64,000 nt of DNA from NCBI GenBank assembly GCA_946480715.1, contig CAMLKK010000008.1, positions 1-64,000 on the forward strand, read 5' to 3'. Below are positions 59,848-64,000 of the stretch, piece by piece. Source of the DNA: an uncultured Bacteriovorax sp. (GTDB lineage: Bacteria > Bdellovibrionota > Bacteriovoracia > Bacteriovoracales > Bacteriovoracaceae). The number at the start of each line of letters is the position of its first letter. Within the stretch, counting starts at the first letter, position 1. Position numbers and translations under genes: made by a program. The notes beneath the pieces were generated by a model that saw only the letters and a program-made list of their open reading frames with translations, was not told the origin of the DNA and ran no database searches.

Positions 59848-60606
59848 ATGATGAGTTCTCTCATACGCATTTTTCTGTCGGTTTTTCTCATTGTCACTCA
59901 TGTAAGTGTTGCAGACGATGCTGATGGACTCAGAGATCATATCTCCAGTTTCAATCGCGAAGTTTCAGAAGCAGGCTCCCCTCCCTGTTTGCAGTGTTTT
60001 GATTTTTCACGTTTTGAAAAAACGACTATTCAGCAATCATCTAAATTAAAAAAATCCATCGAAGTGAGTGTGATCTCGTTAGAGAAAGCTAAAGAAGTTT
60101 TTAAAGCAGTAGCTAGCAATGAAGACATTCCTCATGAATTTTTAATTGAAGGATGTTTCGCCCGCACCTATGCCATGAACCAGATGATGGATGAGATGGG
60201 AATCATATCAGTGAAGGCCGCCGTCGAAGGCGACTTGCATGTAAAGGCCGGAATGTTTGGTGACATTCGCTGGCAATATCATGTCGCTCCGATGGTTATG
60301 GTGAAAACTACAAAGGGAAATATTCCTTATGTTTTCGATCCCTCACTTTTTAAAGGACCTGTGCCATTTGAAGAATGGAAAAAACTTTTGCTTAAAAATC
60401 CAAAATCAAAATATCAGGGCGAATACTTCGCTCCTCGATTTAATCTGCATCCAGATGATCGTTATGCGACTTACACAAAGTATAGCGAAGAAGATCAAGA
60501 TCTCGTTCGCGGATACAATCGTGAATATAGTCGAATGTTAGATCTACTGAAAATGGAACCTAAAAAAGTAAAAGATGTCATGAAAGACATCGAGTCATCA
60601 AAATAA
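59848..60606 (+). CDS. secreted protein-glutaminase-like deamidase
   Basis: 252 residues. Signal peptide MMSSLIRIFLSVFLIVTHVSVA. A Cys-His-Asp set matches the bacterial protein-glutaminase fold: Cys103 in EGCFARTYAM, His145 in WQYHVAPMV, Asp164 in YVFDPSLF. Known members deamidate glutamine side chains of proteins. A Cys pair (PPCLQC) lies near residue 47. Followed by two small genes in the same direction. The family call is mine from memory of the motifs. Confidence 0.72.
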   Translation: MMSSLIRIFLSVFLIVTHVSVADDADGLRDHISSFNREVSEAGSPPCLQCFDFSRFEKTTIQQSSKLKKSIEVSVISLEKAKEVFKAVASNEDIPHEFLIEGCFARTYAMNQMMDEMGIISVKAAVEGDLHVKAGMFGDIRWQYHVAPMVMVKTTKGNIPYVFDPSLFKGPVPFEEWKKLLLKNPKSKYQGEYFAPRFNLHPDDRYATYTKYSEEDQDLVRGYNREYSRMLDLLKMEPKKVKDVMKDIESSK

Positions 60607-60617
60607 AAAGGATTTTT

Positions 60618-60914
60618 ATGAAATCACTCATCGTCATTATGGCCTCGCTTCTTTTCTCGGGACAAACTTATTCCGGGACACCTGGAAAAGCGGAGATCAC
60701 AGATTCGTTTGAAGACAAAGTTAAATCAATCACTGATGAAGATAAAGAAGTAACGATCCGTTTTGCACTCCATGCGGCCATTTATCGTTTACCAAAATCC
60801 CATCCACAGTTTGAACAATTGAAAGCAACGTTAGAAAATAGATTAAAAAATGAAAAAAAGATAAAAGTTGTCGCGATTATTCCGACTATGGAAATCAAAG
60901 AGATTAAACAATAG
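60618..60914 (+). CDS. small exported protein of unknown function
   Basis: 98 residues. Signal peptide MKSLIVIMASLLFSGQTYS, then a charged domain with HAAIYRLPKSHPQFEQL. AAAAGGATTTTT upstream. It lies 11 bases after the glutaminase-like gene, so it could be its inhibitor or pro-factor, but nothing in the sequence shows this. Confidence 0.65.
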   Translation: MKSLIVIMASLLFSGQTYSGTPGKAEITDSFEDKVKSITDEDKEVTIRFALHAAIYRLPKSHPQFEQLKATLENRLKNEKKIKVVAIIPTMEIKEIKQ

Positions 60915-60934
60915 GCAAAGCCTGGAGGCCTTTC

Positions 60935-61183
60935 GTGAAGCTAGATATTGTCCAAGATGCTAAAGACCACACATTCACAATCTGTGTAAAAGTGGATCAA
61001 TTTAAAACCTTGCGCGATTATGAAGTTCTACACAATCTAATCAATGCCATTTCGCTGGACTTTGATCTCGATCCGGAAATTAGTATTGAAGATCTCAAAA
61101 ACATTGTGGCAGAGGCAAAAAAAGAAGAATCACAAGATATTGAATGCGACATTGGGCCGGATGGAATTGATATCGAATTCTAA
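60935..61183 (+). CDS. small acidic cytosolic protein of unknown function
   Basis: 82 residues from GTG 60935 with GGAGG 7 bases upstream. Very acidic end (SQDIECDIGPDGIDIEF). No signal. Its stop abuts the convergent cpaF stop. Unrecognised. Confidence 0.65.
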   Translation: MKLDIVQDAKDHTFTICVKVDQFKTLRDYEVLHNLINAISLDFDLDPEISIEDLKNIVAEAKKEESQDIECDIGPDGIDIEF

Positions 61184-62329
61184 TTAAGCCGCTTCTCCCT
61201 TATCACCTTTTAATTTTTGGTTATACCATTCAGGTGCTAAGAAATTGCTCTTAGGAAAAGGAAGTTTGTTAACGACGATGTCTTCAAAGAATGTAGGAAC
61301 ATAATTGCATGGAACCATTTCTCCAATGTATTTTCCCGTTTCCGCATCTTTTCCCGTTTGGATCCATTTGAAAATATCACGTGAAATATAGTTTCCGTTT
61401 TTATCAACACCGATGATTTCAGATATGTGCGATGTACGACGTCCACCATCGTGGAAGCGTGAACATTGAACGATGATTTGCATCGCTGATCCCACCATTT
61501 TTCTAACAGCATCAGGTGGAATTTTTGTATCACCCATTAAACATAAAGTTTCAAGACGAGTACAAGCATCAACTGGATTGTTAGCGTGAACAGTTCCCAT
61601 TGAACCATCGTGACCAGTGTTCATAACTTGAATGAGATCGAGCGCTTCTTCTCCACGAACCTCTCCGACAATTATTCTATCTGGACGAAGTCTCATGGCC
61701 GAAATAACCAGATCGCGAATTGTAACTTCCGTTGTTCCACGTTCAGGGTCTCCCTTACGTGTTTCGAAGTTTACAACGTGTTCTGCTTTAACTTGAAGTT
61801 CTGCCGCATCTTCAATAATGATCAAACGCTGAGTTTTAGGAATGCGAGAACCAAGTACGTTCAGCATTGTTGTTTTCCCCGATCCAGTACCACCTGAAAC
61901 AATAATGTTTTTTCCCAGGTAAATACAAATATCGAGAAAACGAGCGGCTTCTTTTGAAAGAGATCCGAATGAGATCAAATCATTCAAAGTTAATTTTTCT
62001 TTGGAGAATTTACGAATGGCAACTGTCGTTCCGTTTTTTGCCATTGGAGGAAGAACAACGTGGATACGTGATCCATCCGGAAGACGCGCATCCAGACGCG
62101 GATTATCTTTATCAATTCGACGGCCAACTGACTGAGCGATCGCACGCATGGCCGATACTAATGCTTCTTCGTTATGAAATTGATTTTCTGATTTATAAAC
62201 GAGACCTTTTTTTTCAATAAAAATTTCTTTCGGTCCGTTGATCATGATTTCGGAAACGCCTGGATCTTCCAATAAATCTTTTATCGGATAAAGGAACTGG
62301 TCAATGGCGTCCTTAAATACTCCTGACAT
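61184..62329 (-). CDS. cpaF: CpaF/TadA-type secretion ATPase
   Basis: 381 residues. Walker A GGTGSGKTTMLNVLG, Asp box (DAAELQ) and Walker B region RIIVGEVRGEEALDLIQVM, with HANNPVDACTRLE downstream. These power Tad/Flp pili and related systems. It starts with one base shared with the upstream stop (TAATG), so it is coupled to the cupredoxin-like gene. No tad partner genes are in this window, so the rest of the system lies elsewhere. Confidence 0.93.
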   Translation of the reverse strand: MSGVFKDAIDQFLYPIKDLLEDPGVSEIMINGPKEIFIEKKGLVYKSENQFHNEEALVSAMRAIAQSVGRRIDKDNPRLDARLPDGSRIHVVLPPMAKNGTTVAIRKFSKEKLTLNDLISFGSLSKEAARFLDICIYLGKNIIVSGGTGSGKTTMLNVLGSRIPKTQRLIIIEDAAELQVKAEHVVNFETRKGDPERGTTEVTIRDLVISAMRLRPDRIIVGEVRGEEALDLIQVMNTGHDGSMGTVHANNPVDACTRLETLCLMGDTKIPPDAVRKMVGSAMQIIVQCSRFHDGGRRTSHISEIIGVDKNGNYISRDIFKWIQTGKDAETGKYIGEMVPCNYVPTFFEDIVVNKLPFPKSNFLAPEWYNQKLKGDKGEAA

Positions 62330-62886
62330 TATTCTGCTTCCTCTGATCCTAATGAACGCTCTGGCAATACAGGTCTTTCCACATCTAAATCAAGAATATC
62401 TTCTTTGAGGTCTTCTCTTTTTATTTGCACCCATTCGCTCGGAGTTTCTTTTGGTTTCCAAACTTTCACGAGATCAGAGGCCAGACCTCTTCTCATCGTT
62501 TCCTGTCTATCGGATGCTTTTTCGAGAACCATAACTTTCCCTGTGAAGGTATTGTTTGGACAATTGAAATAAAACACACCGACTTTATCGAAAAACGCTT
62601 CGACTTCCACGATCTTTTCCGATTTAGGAGAAGTAAAAACATTTTTATCTGGGATATTAAAACAGGCCGATTCCACTCCTACACTCGTGACAAAAAAGCG
62701 CACTTTCTCGCCTTTGAAAACACTAATTCGGTTAGGATAAAAACCCTCTTTTCCGATGATCACCGCTTGTTCACGGTAAGGAACATCCAGCGTTCTCGCC
62801 TGGTGATAAGTTTCTTGAAGCGCGAAAGCTTCTTTCGTACTTATAATGGCCAGAATGGTGAGAACGACTAGAAATAGAGTTTTCAT
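62329..62886 (-). CDS. exported cupredoxin-like protein
   Basis: 185 residues. Signal peptide MKTLFLVVLTILAIISTKEAFA. Residues about 40-125 fit the cupredoxin_1 pattern (FYPNRISVFKGEKVRFFVTS, VGVFYFNCPNNTFTGKVMVL), with a Cys before the last strand. The usual His ligands are not evident, so metal binding is uncertain. The acidic tail (about 130-185) is extra. Coupled to cpaF. Confidence 0.7.
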   Translation of the reverse strand: MKTLFLVVLTILAIISTKEAFALQETYHQARTLDVPYREQAVIIGKEGFYPNRISVFKGEKVRFFVTSVGVESACFNIPDKNVFTSPKSEKIVEVEAFFDKVGVFYFNCPNNTFTGKVMVLEKASDRQETMRRGLASDLVKVWKPKETPSEWVQIKREDLKEDILDLDVERPVLPERSLGSEEAE

Positions 62887-62922
62887 AGTCTACTTTTCGG
62901 ATAACTGAGTAAAAAGCTTTAA

Positions 62923-63534
62923 CTAGATACTGATGCCGTCTTTATCAGGACTTAGCGGAACGCGATCATCCTTAGGTGGCTCAGTCTTTTCGGGAGATTC
63001 ACCTTTTTTCGTTTTTGAGAGGTGCTTATATTTAAACTTGATCAGCATACTGCCGTCTTTGTTTTCAAATTCAGGATTTGTTTGATCAACATCATCTGGA
63101 AGCGTGAATGCGCGCTGAAAACTTACTTTTCTTCTGACGTCACCATCAACTGTTTCCACATCACCTTTCAAACGAATCATTCCGTTTTCAATTTTTATAT
63201 CGAGTGGTTTGTCTTTAACTTGTTTAACTTTTAATTTGAGAATTTTATGAGTGTTTGTTTTGATCCAATCATATTCGCCGACAATAGGATCATCGAATTG
63301 CTCGAGTCCAAGGCCTCCAAAGCCTCCGCCTTGTTGAAAGCGTTTCACCATATCTTCAAAACGTTTATCGAAAGCTTCTGTGGAAGAATCATCAAGCAAC
63401 ATGCGAAACATTTCTTCTCGCGTTTTCATGATTTCTTCCATTTGTTTTTGCATCTCGGACGTTTGAGCAAAAACAGATCCAGTATTCAAAAGTCCAGCAA
63501 CCAAGATTGAGCAAAGTGCGATTTTTTTTCTCAT
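62923..63534 (-). CDS. exported Hsp20-like protein
   Basis: 203 residues from ATG 63534. Signal peptide MRKKIALCSILVAGLLNTGSVFA, then a Met/Glu helix, a Gly-rich bend (QGGGFGGLGL) and an alpha-crystallin-like domain about 85-180 (LDIKIENGMIRLKGDV, FQRAFTLPDDVDQTNPEF, GSMLIKFKYKH). A Pro/Lys tail follows. Hsp20 proteins are normally cytosolic; this one should be periplasmic. 36 bases before the cupredoxin gene. Confidence 0.75.
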   Translation of the reverse strand: MRKKIALCSILVAGLLNTGSVFAQTSEMQKQMEEIMKTREEMFRMLLDDSSTEAFDKRFEDMVKRFQQGGGFGGLGLEQFDDPIVGEYDWIKTNTHKILKLKVKQVKDKPLDIKIENGMIRLKGDVETVDGDVRRKVSFQRAFTLPDDVDQTNPEFENKDGSMLIKFKYKHLSKTKKGESPEKTEPPKDDRVPLSPDKDGISI

Positions 63535-63564
63535 TTCACTAACCCTCAACAAAATATTTAATCG

Positions 63565-63873
63565 TTAGATTATACATTTAATAATATCGTAGGCCGGCGT
63601 CTCATAGGGGTGACTCTCCTTCAAGGCGGCCACTACTTCTTTTAAGATAGTATCATCAAAGACAATTTCAACCCTCAATTCTTCAATTTTTTCTAAATTC
63701 TCGATTTTTCCAATCGTTGGATTGCTTCCTGCGAGAGGCCTAAATTGGCCTGTTCCACGAGTTTCAAATGAACAATGTTCATAGTTGCCTATTCGCCCCG
63801 CTCCCACTCTAAAAAGGGCGTTTTTAACCGCCTCTGCCGAATCTAAGGGAACATAAAAAGTAAGTTTCATCAT
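63565..63873 (-). CDS. NIF3/YqfO-type small domain protein
   Basis: 102 residues. GAGRIGNYEHCSFETRGTGQF, GSNPTIGKIENLEKIEELRVE and SHPYETPAYDI match the insert domain of NIF3/YqfO proteins, which also occurs alone. Function unclear, perhaps metal or ligand sensing (CutA-like fold). First gene before the Hsp20-like one. Confidence 0.88.
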   Translation of the reverse strand: MMKLTFYVPLDSAEAVKNALFRVGAGRIGNYEHCSFETRGTGQFRPLAGSNPTIGKIENLEKIEELRVEIVFDDTILKEVVAALKESHPYETPAYDIIKCII

Positions 63874-63897
63874 AGATTTAATCCTCGCGATCTAAGA

Positions 63898-63932
63898 CAA
63901 AAAAAAAGGCCGCATAAAGCGGCCCTTTTATA
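63898..63932. terminator. intrinsic terminator
   Basis: Stem GGCCGC (63908-63913) with GCGGCC (63919-63924), 5-base loop, A-run before and T-run after; on the minus strand it ends the gene that enters from the right edge. Confidence 0.83.
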
Positions 63933-63954
63933 AGTCATTCTAAAAAAATTTAGA

Positions 63955-64000
63955 TTACTTCTTTTTTGAAGGTGCTGCTGGAGCTGTTGGAGCTGCAGCT
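63955..64000 (-). CDS. C-terminal end of a gene cut by the window edge (Ala/Pro-rich tail)
   Basis: The last 14 codons read AAAPTAPAAPSKKK then TAA at 63957-63955. An Ala/Pro/Lys tail of this kind occurs in many secreted, ribosomal or chromatin-like proteins, so no family can be named. Confidence 0.6.
   Translation of the reverse strand, partial: AAAPTAPAAPSKKK

Overview
The window reads as a piece of chromosome from an AT-rich, Gram-negative bacterium of the Bdellovibrionota, most likely a Bacteriovorax/Peredibacter-type predator or close relative. This rests on the mix of features, not on a marker gene: many signal-peptide and lipobox proteins of unknown family, outer-membrane barrels, a Tad/CpaF secretion ATPase, secreted hydrolases and nucleases, a PilZ protein, and housekeeping genes of proteobacterial type. 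I saw no rRNA, insertion sequence, CRISPR array or prophage block. One tRNA gene (Cys) is present. No gene-free stretch exceeds about 250 bases.

Layout. 1-10 kb: a RoxA-like di-haem lipoprotein (partial), several small exported proteins, a NadD-like nucleotidyltransferase that carries a signal peptide, two tandem GH99-like glycosidase paralogues and an exported protein built from about 25 decapeptide repeats. 10-20 kb: tRNA-Cys with an unusual inverted-repeat element at its 3' end, an IHF/HU protein, a large lipoprotein, then the export and queuosine block queA-tgt-yajC-tatA-(terminator)-secD-secF. 20-31 kb: an orphan ParA, a 1577-residue lipoprotein, an outer-membrane protein, a 2OG oxygenase, the PLP-homeostasis protein, a START-domain protein, class II FBPase and a PilZ protein. 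31-40 kb: pgsA-serB-panD-LRR operon, cNMP-binding protein, ClpB, a response regulator, S1/P1 nuclease with a partner of unknown function, and a thioredoxin-like ferredoxin.

40-45 kb holds the most system-like region: a tight operon of alpha/beta hydrolase, KAS III-like enzyme, SDR reductase, second alpha/beta hydrolase and AMP-forming ligase. Its enzyme classes parallel the OleABCD beta-lactone/olefin pathway, but the reductase is FabG-type and the KAS has a His where the catalytic Asn is expected. 45-53 kb: secreted esterase, AlkB-like oxygenase, then lexA-dinB behind two GCCTAGGC palindromes that I propose as the LexA operator, followed by a fused MenE-MenH enzyme. 53-64 kb: exported proteins, a degenerate 2H phosphoesterase, a histidine kinase, eno, murI, nth, a secreted protein-glutaminase-like enzyme, and a group with an exported Hsp20-like protein, a cupredoxin-like protein and CpaF.

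Starts were moved from the longest frame where a Shine-Dalgarno sequence, signal peptide or paralogue supported a later codon. All family assignments come from reading motifs by eye; none was confirmed by search.
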